Assembly (NCBI GenBank): GCA_018897395.1 | Contig: JAHIKV010000016.1 | Span: 1-16,308 of the forward strand | Length of the DNA stretch: 16,308 nucleotides | Direction of reading: 5' to 3' | Source: Planctomycetota bacterium | Lineage (GTDB): Bacteria > Planctomycetota > Planctomycetia > Pirellulales > Thermoguttaceae | Part shown: in pieces, positions 1 to 6,416 of the stretch | Numbering within the stretch: position 1 is the first letter of the stretch | Layout: each line of letters begins with the position of its first letter | Notes under the pieces: generated by a model | The model's database searches: none | The model's input: only the letters and a program-made list of their open reading frames with translations | What the model was told of the DNA's origin: nothing | Translations under genes and position numbers: made by a program

Positions 1-44
1 CTTGATCCCAAAGCGGGAACCGCTCGGCAAGGAAGGCCTCGTAT

Positions 45-83
45 GTTGTGGCAATATAGGACAAGGAAGGTCCTCACCACAAC
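45..83. other. Imperfect stem-loop
   Basis: GTTGTGG (45-51) pairs with CCACAAC (77-83), and inside it AGGAC (58-62) pairs with GTCCT (70-74). There is no T-tract, so it is not a typical intrinsic terminator. Its role is unknown; it could be the 3' end of an upstream transcript or a repeat remnant. Confidence 0.3.
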
Positions 84-302
84 ACCAATTTCTCTTTGCA
101 CGCCCGGAAGTGTATCAAAACCGACCCGCGGCGTCCACCGTCGTTGTCTGCGCCCGCAGCACTTCATGGCCAACGGCAGGTTTTTCTGTCTAACTCTCAC
201 CGTGGCAACTTGTTACAATTCACGTGCTGATTCAACAGTGCCATTCCGCTCTGACCCCAAGAACCATGACCCCAAGAACCAGACCAAGAACCAAGAACCC
301 CG

Positions 303-449
303 CTAGCCCGGATTATTCATGGGATGCTGAGAACCCATGAATTACCGATGCTGCGAAATACATAGTGCCTTTGAGGGGCTTGAATCCAATGGTATTTCTA
401 CAAACGACTTACGACGGCACTATGCCTTTTTATGAATAAGTCGGGCTAG
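303..449. mobile_element. MITE-like element with ~18-bp terminal inverted repeats
   Basis: The left end CTAGCCCGGATTATTCAT (303-320) matches the reverse complement of the right end (432-449) apart from two central bases. Two nested inverted repeats lie inside: ATTCATGGG (315-323) with CCCATGAAT (334-342), and CATAGTGCC (361-369) with GGCACTATG (416-424). The element is about 147 bp and has no open frame, so any movement would depend on a transposase elsewhere. I cannot identify the parent IS family, and no clear target-site duplication is visible. Confidence 0.6.
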
Positions 450-670
450 TGATCGACGGCAAGAAGATGATATAGCCCGCGTTTTCGCATTTCTTGTTCC
501 ATCTACAAGCCGTTCTGCATACCCTGCCCGGCAGTTTTGCGGAAATTGTGGGCAGTGGCGAGGGGGCTTGCTTCACCGCCTTTCGTGTGTCACAATAGAC
601 AAGCTGCGATGGCTATTCGGGCCGTTGCATAATCGACACACACCTCATATCTGGACTGGAGAAGGACAGC

Positions 671-2182
671 ATGGGCCGCTCGATTTTCTGTCGGCATCTT
701 TGCCTGGTTGCATTGGCGTTGTGGGCTACATCGGTGCTTGCCGCCGATTCCGCCTCTGATAAAGCGGATAAAGCAGAAAAGAAGGACGAGAAGAAACCGG
801 CCGCCGCCGCGCCGGCCACCAAGACGGTCGAAAAGGGGCCGTTTCGGATCGTCGTCGAACTAGAGGGCGTTTTCGAGGGTGAAAGAGCTTACGAGATACT
901 CCTTTCGCCGGAAGAGTGGTCGAAGCTGACGGTCCTCAGCGCCGCGCCGCACGGTATCCATGTGCGTAAGGGGGGCGTGATTCTCGAGTTTGAGACCGAC
1001 AAGCTCGACCGCGTCATTGCCGACCTGCGCGCCGAAGGGAAACTCTCCGAAGTGGCGGTCCATCAGGCGGAAGAGCATTTGCAGGTGCTGGAGAAGATCA
1101 CGCCGATGAATCTCGAGTCGAGCCGGCGGGCCGCGAAGGTGGCCGAGGAAGACCGGGAGTTTTTCTTCCGCGTCGCCCGCCCGTTGAGCCTGAAGGCGGT
1201 GGAGTTCGGTCTGAAGATGGCCAAGGCGATGCGGGAATACCAGGAGGAAGAGATGCGCCAGTTGGAGAAAATGTATAAGGCCGACGACATCACCGAGGAG
1301 ACCGAGGAGATCGTGTTGAAGCGGGCGCGCGATGCTTTGGAACGGGCGAAATTCGCGGCTGAAGTCGCCGAGATCAACCATGACTTCGCCATGCGGTTCG
1401 CCATCCCGCGCAATGAGGAACAAGTAAAGGAATCGACAAGGCGGTCGGTTTTGGAATGGGAGAAGAACGAAGCGGAACTTCCATTGGCGTTGCATAAACA
1501 GAGTTTGGAGTTGGAGAAGCTGCGGCAGGAGCGGAGAAAATCCGAGGAAAAACTGGAAAAACTGCTGGCCGACCGCGAAAGGATGACGGTCCGCTCACCG
1601 GCCGACGGGATCGTGTATTACGGCCGACTCACCCGCGGCACGCCGGCCGATACGGCCGCGATGGAGAACATGCTCCGCCCCCACGGCACGGTCCCACCGA
1701 ACCAGGTGGTGATGACCGTGGTTTCGCCGCGGCCGATGTGCATCCGCGCGACGGTTCCCGAAAAGTATTTGCACGATCTTCGGCCGGGTCTGAAGGGGAC
1801 CGCCGGTCCCACCGGTTACCCCGACTTGCGTCTTCCGGTGGAGGTCGATCGGGTCGGCGACATTCCGATCGCGCCGGAGAAGTTCGACGGGTGGCTGACG
1901 GTCCATCTTAAGGGCAAATCAAAGCTGTTGATGCCCGGCATGACCTGCAAGGTGAAACTGGTTCCGTATTTTAAGCGGGACGCGATTTGCGTGCCGCCGA
2001 AGGTCATCGTGACCGACGAACTGGACGATCGGAAACAGTCGGTCGAAGTGCTTGGCGAGGACGGCAAGCCGAAGACCCGCCCCGTGACCGTCGGCCGTAG
2101 GACCGACAATCAGGTCGAGATACTCAAGGGATTGAAGGAGGGCGAGAAGGTCGTTCTCGAACCATCGAAGGACAAGGAGTGA
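671..2182 (+). CDS. HlyD-family periplasmic adaptor (membrane fusion) protein
   Basis: This is a 503-aa secreted protein with the architecture of RND/ABC efflux adaptors. Residues 1-24 are a signal peptide (cut near VLA-A), followed by a Lys/Ala-rich linker (about 25-50). A first beta/lipoyl half (about 55-110) is followed by a long charged helical hairpin (about 110-310), then the second half starting at VRSPADGIVYYG (about 310-321). A beta-barrel (TVPEKYLHDLRPG) and a membrane-proximal C-terminus (PVTVGRRTDNQVEILKGLKEGEKV, read with gaps) complete the fold. The start is supported by GGAGAAGG at 658-665, five bases before ATG. Family members link an inner-membrane pump to an outer-membrane channel, but no pump or channel gene is visible here. 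The next gene begins 14 bases after the stop, so the two are probably co-transcribed. The family call is firm; the substrate is unknown. Confidence 0.82.
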   Translation: MGRSIFCRHLCLVALALWATSVLAADSASDKADKAEKKDEKKPAAAAPATKTVEKGPFRIVVELEGVFEGERAYEILLSPEEWSKLTVLSAAPHGIHVRKGGVILEFETDKLDRVIADLRAEGKLSEVAVHQAEEHLQVLEKITPMNLESSRRAAKVAEEDREFFFRVARPLSLKAVEFGLKMAKAMREYQEEEMRQLEKMYKADDITEETEEIVLKRARDALERAKFAAEVAEINHDFAMRFAIPRNEEQVKESTRRSVLEWEKNEAELPLALHKQSLELEKLRQERRKSEEKLEKLLADRERMTVRSPADGIVYYGRLTRGTPADTAAMENMLRPHGTVPPNQVVMTVVSPRPMCIRATVPEKYLHDLRPGLKGTAGPTGYPDLRLPVEVDRVGDIPIAPEKFDGWLTVHLKGKSKLLMPGMTCKVKLVPYFKRDAICVPPKVIVTDELDDRKQSVEVLGEDGKPKTRPVTVGRRTDNQVEILKGLKEGEKVVLEPSKDKE

Positions 2183-2196
2183 GAAGGACGGAGAAT

Positions 2197-3429
2197 ATGC
2201 GATCAAAGTGTAGCGGGCGGGCTTGCCCGCCGTGTATTCGAATTCGATGGATCATCTTGTCGGCCGTGGCGATTGCGTGTCTTCCGGCGTCGGCCGCCGA
2301 GGCGCCGCCGCGCCCGCCGGCGTTGGCCGTGATTGGGCCGAAGCCGAGACGGATCGAGCCGCCGACGGCCGAGCAAATCGAGGAGACGATCCGCCGCGGC
2401 GTGGAGTTTCTGCTGAAGCGGCAGAACAAGGACGGCTCGTGGGGATCGGTGAATATCACCAGGCCCGGGGATATCTACGCGCCGGTGCCGGGCGCGCATC
2501 ACGCTTTTCGGGGCGCGGTCACCGCGCTATGCGTTTCGGCGCTGATCGAAGCCGGCGGCGACGATCCGAAAGTCGCCCGGGCGCTGGATCGCGGCGAGGC
2601 CTGGATGTTCGAGCGCCTGCCCGGGGTGCGCCGTGCCACGCCGGACTGCTTCTACAACACCTGGGCGCACGCCTATGCGATCCAAGCCTTGACGCGGATG
2701 CTGGGCCGAAAGCCCGACGACGCGGATCGCCGTCGGCGGATTCTCGCGCTGATGGAGCACCAGATCGGCATGCTCGATCGGTACGAGGTCATCGACGGCG
2801 GCTGGGCTTACTACGATTTCGTGGCCCAGACGCGCAAACCGAGCGACTCGTCGTTCAGCTTCGTCACGGCTGCGGTGTTGGTGGCCCTGCACGACGCCAA
2901 GCAGGCGGGCGCGGAAGTGCCCGAGCGGCTGATCGAGCGGGCGACCGCGTCGATTCGCCGACAGCGCAAGCCCGACTTCTCCGTTTTGTATGGCGAGCAC
3001 CACAAGTACAAGCCGATGTATCTGATCAACCGCCCGGCGGGCAGCCTGGGCCGCTCGCAAGCCTGCAATCTGGCGATGCGCCTCTGGGGCGACCAACTCG
3101 TGACCGACGACGTGCTGAAAACCTGGCTCGATCGGCTGTTCGCCCGCAACGGATGGCTCGACATCGGCCGGAAGCGCCCCATTCCGCACGAGTCTTGGTT
3201 CGCCGTGGCCGGCTACTTCTTCTACTTCGGCCACTATTACGCGGCATTGTGCATCGAGCAGCTCCCCGCGGACCAACGCGCGCCGTTTCAGGATCACATG
3301 GCGAAAATCCTGATTAACTTGCAGGAGAAGGACGGGTCGTGGTGGGACTATCCGCTGTACGACTACCATCAGCAATACGGGACGGCGATGGCGCTGATGG
3401 CGCTGCAGCGCACGCTAACCGGCCGCTGA
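2197..3429 (+). CDS. Secreted prenyltransferase/squalene-cyclase-like alpha/alpha-toroid protein
   Basis: From the ATG at 2197 this is 410 aa. A GTG at 2179 overlapping the previous stop is possible, but AAGGA at 2184-2188 sits eight bases before the ATG. Residues 1-36 form a signal peptide (hydrophobic core IRWIILSAVAIACLPASA). The body has QW-like repeats typical of terpenoid-cyclase toroids: FLLKRQNKDGSWG (about 71-83) near the N-terminus and NLQEKDGSWWDYP near the C-terminus, with aromatic helices between. I do not see the DxDD motif of squalene-hopene cyclase, so an enzymatic role is unproven; many secreted toroid proteins of this kind are uncharacterised. Two oddities: the signal-peptide n-region is encoded by a palindromic repeat, and the TGA stop lies in the centre of a REP palindrome. 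Confidence 0.72.
   Translation: MRSKCSGRACPPCIRIRWIILSAVAIACLPASAAEAPPRPPALAVIGPKPRRIEPPTAEQIEETIRRGVEFLLKRQNKDGSWGSVNITRPGDIYAPVPGAHHAFRGAVTALCVSALIEAGGDDPKVARALDRGEAWMFERLPGVRRATPDCFYNTWAHAYAIQALTRMLGRKPDDADRRRRILALMEHQIGMLDRYEVIDGGWAYYDFVAQTRKPSDSSFSFVTAAVLVALHDAKQAGAEVPERLIERATASIRRQRKPDFSVLYGEHHKYKPMYLINRPAGSLGRSQACNLAMRLWGDQLVTDDVLKTWLDRLFARNGWLDIGRKRPIPHESWFAVAGYFFYFGHYYAALCIEQLPADQRAPFQDHMAKILINLQEKDGSWWDYPLYDYHQQYGTAMALMALQRTLTGR
2211..2240. repeat. Palindromic repeat inside the toroid signal-peptide coding region
   Basis: GGCGGGC (2216-2222) and GCCCGCC (2225-2231) form a near-perfect palindrome followed by GTGTATTC. GCCCGCCGTG followed by an AT-rich TATTC/AATAC segment also occurs in the array at 8588-8692. 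It is translated in frame as part of the positively charged n-region (about SGRACPPCIR) of the toroid protein. Confidence 0.5.
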
Positions 3430-3527
3430 AGCGGCCGGCCCTCGTGCGGGCCGTTCAACCGGCCGCTGAAGCGGCCGGCCCTCGTGCGGGTTTTTGCGTG
3501 AAAGGGCTGGCCGCTTTAGCGGCCGGT
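3417..3527. repeat. REP triplet on the 3' side of the RAYT
   Basis: Three copies of a 16-base core palindrome. Two direct copies, GGCCGCTGAAGCGGCC, lie at 3421-3436 and 3461-3476 inside 34-bp identical units (3417-3450 and 3457-3490), exactly 40 bp apart. A third, inverted copy with centre TTTA lies at 3509-3524. Asymmetric flanks (ACC on one side, GGCCCT or AGCCC on the other) set the orientation. The first copy supplies the TGA of the toroid gene and the third supplies the TAA of the RAYT. The hairpins may also stabilise or end both transcripts. Confidence 0.85.
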
Positions 3528-4116
3528 GGCGTCGCGGTCCCGATAGCGTTTGTACGGAACTCCCTCCAAAAACGCTTTCAATTCCAAGGCCCTACGAATG
3601 CCGGCCTCCAAGTCGACGTTGACGTGCGTGTGGAGGTACTCGCGCCAGTCGCGGCACAGGCCGTGTCGAACGCTCTGCGTTAGAGTATAGCGATAGGCCA
3701 AACGGCACTGCCCGTTCATCGCGGATGCAACCGTCAAAATAGTTCTCGCAGCCCGGATTGCCCCAGAACGGCTTTCGGCGCTCCGGCAGCAAGTCGTTGA
3801 CCAGTTTGGCCACCGACCCGTGTATCCGCTGCATCATGATTCCCAATTTATCCCCTGCCTTGCAGTAGCCAAGCGAATGATAGTGATTATTGACGATGGA
3901 AGTGACCCAAGGCGTGAACAGGGCCTCGCGGGTGTAGAAGTTGAAGCGGTCCCAGAAGACGGCCTTCGCTTCCTCCGAGGCGAAGGCGGGGAAGCGGTCC
4001 CAGCAGCGGGCCGTGAGGAAATACACCTGGTTGTCGCGGTACCAGTGCTCGAAACGGTGTTGACCCTTGTAGACCGGACCTCTGACGTGACGGGTCTTGC
4101 GGGTCCAGGAACTCAT
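3516..4116 (-). pseudogene. REP-associated tyrosine transposase (RAYT, Y1/HUH family), frameshifted
   Basis: The ATG at 4116 opens a Y1_Tnp-type protein. RAYTs are single-domain HUH nucleases that cut and join single-stranded DNA at REP hairpins. The HUH motif is HYH at residues 78-80 (in VNNHYHSLGY), and the likely catalytic tyrosine is Y126 in ENYFDGCIRDE. After residue 134 the frame breaks: the conserved continuation QCRLAYRYTLTQ lies one base further on. Removing one G from the run at 3711-3713 (read as GGG on the minus strand) restores 199 aa, ending GVPYKRYRDRDATGR and a stop. The gene is flanked by three REP copies on each side, as expected of a RAYT locus. It is probably inactive unless the shift is programmed or a sequencing error. 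No strong ribosome site is visible. Confidence 0.8.
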
Positions 4117-4147
4117 AATGGAATCTCTCGAGATCGACTCAACTCAG

Positions 4148-4255
4148 ACTGGCCGCTTCAGCGGCCAGCCTTCTTTCTGCGGGTTCCACTGGCCGCTGAA
4201 GCGGCCAGCCCCCTGTATCACTGTATCATAAGGGCTGGCCGCTTTAGCGGCCAGT
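4148..4255. repeat. REP triplet on the 5' side of the RAYT
   Basis: Three copies of the same palindrome: GGCCGCTTCAGCGGCC at 4151-4166, GGCCGCTGAAGCGGCC at 4191-4206 and GGCCGCTTTAGCGGCC (inverted flanks) at 4237-4252. Here the flanks are ACT and AGCC instead of ACC and GGCC, so this triplet is a subtype of the 3' one. The layout (two direct copies 40 bp apart, then one inverted 46 bp on) copies the 3' triplet. Confidence 0.85.
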
Positions 4256-4316
4256 GGGTTGATTTATACCACGATACCACGAATGAGTTAAAATATGGTT
4301 GAAAGGAGCCATGGAT

Positions 4317-5183
4317 ATGTCCATTACACGAAGGTCTTTCATTCAAGGGACTTCCGCCGCGGTCGCCTCGTTCGGCTTGCCGTTGGTGGTTCCGCGGCGG
4401 GTGTTTGGGGCCAACAATGAGATCCGCATCGCCGTGGTGGGATGTGGCGTCCGCGGCGGGGTTCATATCAACCTCTTCGGGCGCCGGCAAGGCGTGCGCA
4501 TCGTGGCCGTCTGCGATCCCGACCGCCAACGCCTGCAAGCGGCCGCCGAGAGCGTCGAAAAGAAATTCGGGAACAAGCCGGAAGCGGTCGCCGACGTGCG
4601 GCGGCTGATGGATCGCAAGGATTTCGACGTCCTTTCGGTGGCCACGTTGCAGTACTGGCACTCGTTGCCGGTGATTTGGGCCTGCCAGACCGGCCGCCAC
4701 GTGTACGTCGAGAAGCCCCTGGCGCATTTCATTTGGGAAGGCCGGCAGATGGTCAATGCGGCTCGCAAGTACGACCGCTTGGTCGAAGTCGGTCTCCAGA
4801 GCCGATCCCGGGATACCGACCGGCAAGCGGACGAGTACATCAAGTCGGGCCAACTGGGAAAGATTCAGTACATCGTATGCTTCGCCAATAAGGCGCGGAC
4901 CTCGATCGGCAAGCGGTCCACGCCGCTGCCGATCCCCGAGACGCTGGACTACGATCTGTGGTGCGGCCCGGCCCGGAAAGGGCCTATCTATCGCGATCGC
5001 ATCCAATACGATTGCAGCTTCACCTGGAACATGGGCGATGGCGAGTCGTGCAATCAAGGAGTCCACGAGATCGACATCGCGCGGCGGTTGTTGGGCGAGA
5101 CGGGGCTGCCCCGCCGGGTGATGAGCGTCGGAGGCCGATTCGTCTTCAACGACGCCGGCGACGTGCCCGAGGTGAAAATCTAG
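4317..5183 (+). pseudogene. Gfo/Idh/MocA-family oxidoreductase, Tat-exported, C-terminally truncated
   Basis: The start is the ATG at 4317, eight bases after GAAAGGAG (4301-4308); an ATG at 4311 is too close to that site. The product is 288 aa. Residues 2-30 are a twin-arginine signal (SITRRSFIQGTSAAVASFG). RIAVVGCGVRGGVH is the Rossmann NAD(P)-binding loop, and VEKPLAHFIWEG holds the family's conserved EKP. LDYDLWCGPA and FTWNMGDGESCNQGVHEIDIARR match the start of the second domain. Full-length relatives run to roughly 400-450 aa, so the end of the C-terminal sheet domain is missing. Translation stops at a TAG that is the first three bases of the inverted-repeat element at 5181-5302, and beyond that element lies a tRNA, not the rest of the gene. 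It is probably a remnant. Typical reactions are NAD(P)-dependent oxidation of sugars or polyols; the substrate cannot be read here. Confidence 0.8.
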
Positions 5184-5302
5184 TGGTCTGTCCAAGTTGA
5201 AATTACGGGTGCCACGGTTGGCTTGTCCAACCGTGTTTCCGGCACTGCTGGACAAGCCAGCAGTGGCACCCAACGTGTAAAGTCGAGATGGACAGACCAC
5301 TA
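5181..5302. mobile_element. 122-bp MITE-like element with perfect 14-bp terminal inverted repeats
   Basis: TAGTGGTCTGTCCA (5181-5194) and its exact reverse complement (5289-5302) bound a 122-bp unit. Both ends finish in TA, which would fit a TA target duplication as in IS630/mariner-like elements; this is inference. Inside lie two oppositely oriented hairpins with 9-bp arms: CACGGTTGG with loop CTTGT (5213-5235), and CACTGCTGG with loop ACAAG (5243-5265). The element ends the oxidoreductase reading frame and stops 14 bases before the 3' end of tRNA-Glu. Confidence 0.7.
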
Positions 5303-5316
5303 CGTTCTGCCGTCAG

Positions 5317-5390
5317 TGACCCGTACCGGAGTCGAACCGGTCTTGCCGCCTTGAAGGGACGGTGTCCTCGAACCGATAGACGAACGGGCC
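5317..5390 (-). tRNA. tRNA-Glu(UUC) with C at position 33
   Basis: A complete cloverleaf can be drawn: acceptor GGCCCGT with ACGGGTC (one G-U pair), D-stem GTC/GAC, anticodon stem CCGTC/GGCGG (one U-G pair) and T-stem ACCGG/CCGGT with loop TTCGACT. The anticodon loop is CCTTCAA, giving anticodon TTC (Glu). Position 33, normally U, is C. The discriminator is A and no CCA is encoded (CTG follows). The body is well preserved, so it may be functional, but C33 is a warning sign. Confidence 0.82.
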
Positions 5391-5449
5391 TTCTCGGCGC
5401 ATATTTTCCACGCAGTTGACGCATCTGGGCGTGCGCACCATTGACGCAG

Positions 5450-5521
5450 TGGGGCGGGCGGTGCTCGAATCCGCGTCCCCTGGTTTTCAGCCAGGTGCTA
5501 CACCATCTCAGCTACCGACCC
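5450..5521 (-). tRNA. Degenerate tRNA-Phe(GAA)-like gene
   Basis: Anticodon arm CCTGG/CCAGG with loop CTGAAAA gives anticodon GAA (Phe). The D-arm region AGCTGAGATGGTGTAGC and the T-loop TTCGAGC are recognisable. Two pairs are broken: 4-69 in the acceptor (T opposite C) and 53-61 in the T-stem (A opposite A, normally G-C). The variable loop has four bases and no CCA is encoded. It lies 59 bp upstream of tRNA-Glu on the same strand. An intrinsic terminator ends three bases before its first base, so it may not be transcribed; a pseudo-tRNA is likely. Confidence 0.65.
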
Positions 5522-5524
5522 AAC

Positions 5525-5559
5525 AAAAAAAAGCCCGAGGTCGTTGTGACACCGGGCTT
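5525..5559 (-). terminator. Intrinsic terminator immediately upstream of the tRNA-Phe-like gene
   Basis: AAGCCCG (5531-5537) pairs with CGGGCTT (5553-5559). Read on the minus strand, the stem ends in a run of eight T (complement of 5525-5532), a classical Rho-independent terminator. Read on the plus strand it lacks a T-tract. It stops transcription entering from the right, only three bases before the tRNA-like gene. Confidence 0.75.
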
Positions 5560-6040
5560 TCGGTATTCTTTCGGAATATGTGCGGCCGAGTGTCACATGC
5601 GCAATGGATATGACGGGCATCGATTCGCCGATTGATCGGCGAATGTACCCGCCATTCTGCGCTGTTCGTGACTCAGCCGTATCGAAGTCATCGTACTCTC
5701 TCGGGCAAACTGTTAAAGGCCCGCACACTTGCGAACCTTCTGCTACGCTATGCTATCGTATAGACCGTATAGACGCTGTCAAGCCTGAAATGGTTCTCAA
5801 AAAAATTCCATCGAGATCGTTAAATCCCTCCCGTTTTCCCATGTCTTAGACGCCTCAATATTAGCATTTCTCGTGGGCCACCGACCAATCCGATCAACTC
5901 GGCCGGCATATTTTACCCAACCGTAAGATGTTGACGGTTTTGCACTACTCCGATGGTCCGCCTCCATGCCGGCTGAACCCCTGGCCGTCCGGAGGCCGAT
6001 GGAGTGAAAGGCAACTCCATTCACCCCGAGGCCCCGCCTG
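5560..6040. other. Intergenic stretch without a gene
   Basis: No coding region is convincing here. The stretch contains a strong hairpin (5614-5651) and, nearer the small gene at 6041, a six-base hairpin TGGAGT/ACTCCA (6000-6019). A possible minus-strand promoter (TTGCGC, 18-base spacer, CATATT, about 5573-5602) would lead into the terminator at 5525-5559. The evidence for it is weak. Confidence 0.5.
5614..5651. other. Strong hairpin
   Basis: ATTCGCCG (5623-5630) pairs with CGGCGAAT (5637-5644) around a six-base loop. CGGG (5614-5617) and CCCG (5648-5651) extend it across an internal loop. There is no T-tract on either strand. Function unknown; it could be a repeat or a structured RNA element. 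Confidence 0.45.
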
Positions 6041-6193
6041 ATGGACACCCAAGCCGCGCAACTAGACCTGCTGAAGGAATTGGAGTTCAGACACGAGGAG
6101 TTGATCGTTCAGCTCGACGAGTTGGACAAACGGGTCGAAAAAACCTTGGCCGAGTGCCAGGTGTATCGCATCGCTCCCTCGAAATCCGATTGA
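6041..6193 (+). CDS. Small 50-aa coiled-coil protein
   Basis: ATG at 6041 to TGA at 6191-6193 encodes 50 aa. The middle is one amphipathic helix rich in Leu, Glu and Lys with heptad spacing (LDLLKELEFRHEELIVQLDE, then LDKRVEKTLAEC), which predicts a short coiled coil. The composition is typical of a real soluble protein and unlike the noise frames around it, and it resembles small coiled-coil proteins I associate with planctomycetes (from memory, not searched). The ribosome site is weak (GAGG at 6029-6032). Function unknown; a coiled-coil adaptor or regulator is a guess. Confidence 0.62.
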   Translation: MDTQAAQLDLLKELEFRHEELIVQLDELDKRVEKTLAECQVYRIAPSKSD

Positions 6194-6236
6194 CTCCCCT
6201 GCGCGGACGTTGCCCGATGTCTCCCTAGCACTGCAA

Positions 6237-6259
6237 CACTGCCGGACAAGCCAGCAGCG
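6237..6259. repeat. Decayed copy of the CTTGT-loop hairpin
   Basis: CACTGCCGG, loop ACAAG and CCAGCAGCG match the second hairpin of the element at 5181-5302, but two stem positions no longer pair. It sits between the small coiled-coil gene and the toxin-antitoxin pair. Confidence 0.55.
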
Positions 6260-6416
6260 TCGCCCGCGCGATCACGGCAGGGGTGTTTAGCTCCCACTTG
6301 CGGCGTAGTGAGTTTCCGCCTAAAATGGCAGTATAGGGGAACTGTGTTCCAGTGCAGCGTTTTTTTCGGCATCCGGGTGCTTGCCACAGAAGACCGCGAA
6401 AACGGGAACTCATTTT

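Larger units (their letters stand above)
1..670. other. Leading stretch without a recognisable gene
   Basis: I see no convincing coding region before the ATG at 671. The short open frames here have no recognisable domain, ribosome site or codon pattern. The stretch holds a hairpin (45-83), a degenerate repeat of CCAAGAACC-like units (about 255-300) and an inverted-repeat element (303-449). The last 220 bases should hold the promoter of the adaptor gene, but I find no good -35/-10 pair; CATAAT at 630-635 is at best a weak -10. Confidence 0.6.

Noticed and set aside
1..306. Two short plus-strand frames at the left edge
   Set aside because: They cover a hairpin and a CCAAGAACC-type simple repeat; no protein features.
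2223..3317. 364-aa plus-strand frame within the toroid gene
   Set aside because: Arg/Ala/Gly-rich composition and no recognisable fold; it is the +1 shadow of the toroid protein.
4218..5300. 360-aa minus-strand open frame opposite the oxidoreductase
   Set aside because: It has no domain and runs through REP copies and the inverted-repeat element; the plus-strand frame has a Tat signal and Rossmann motif.
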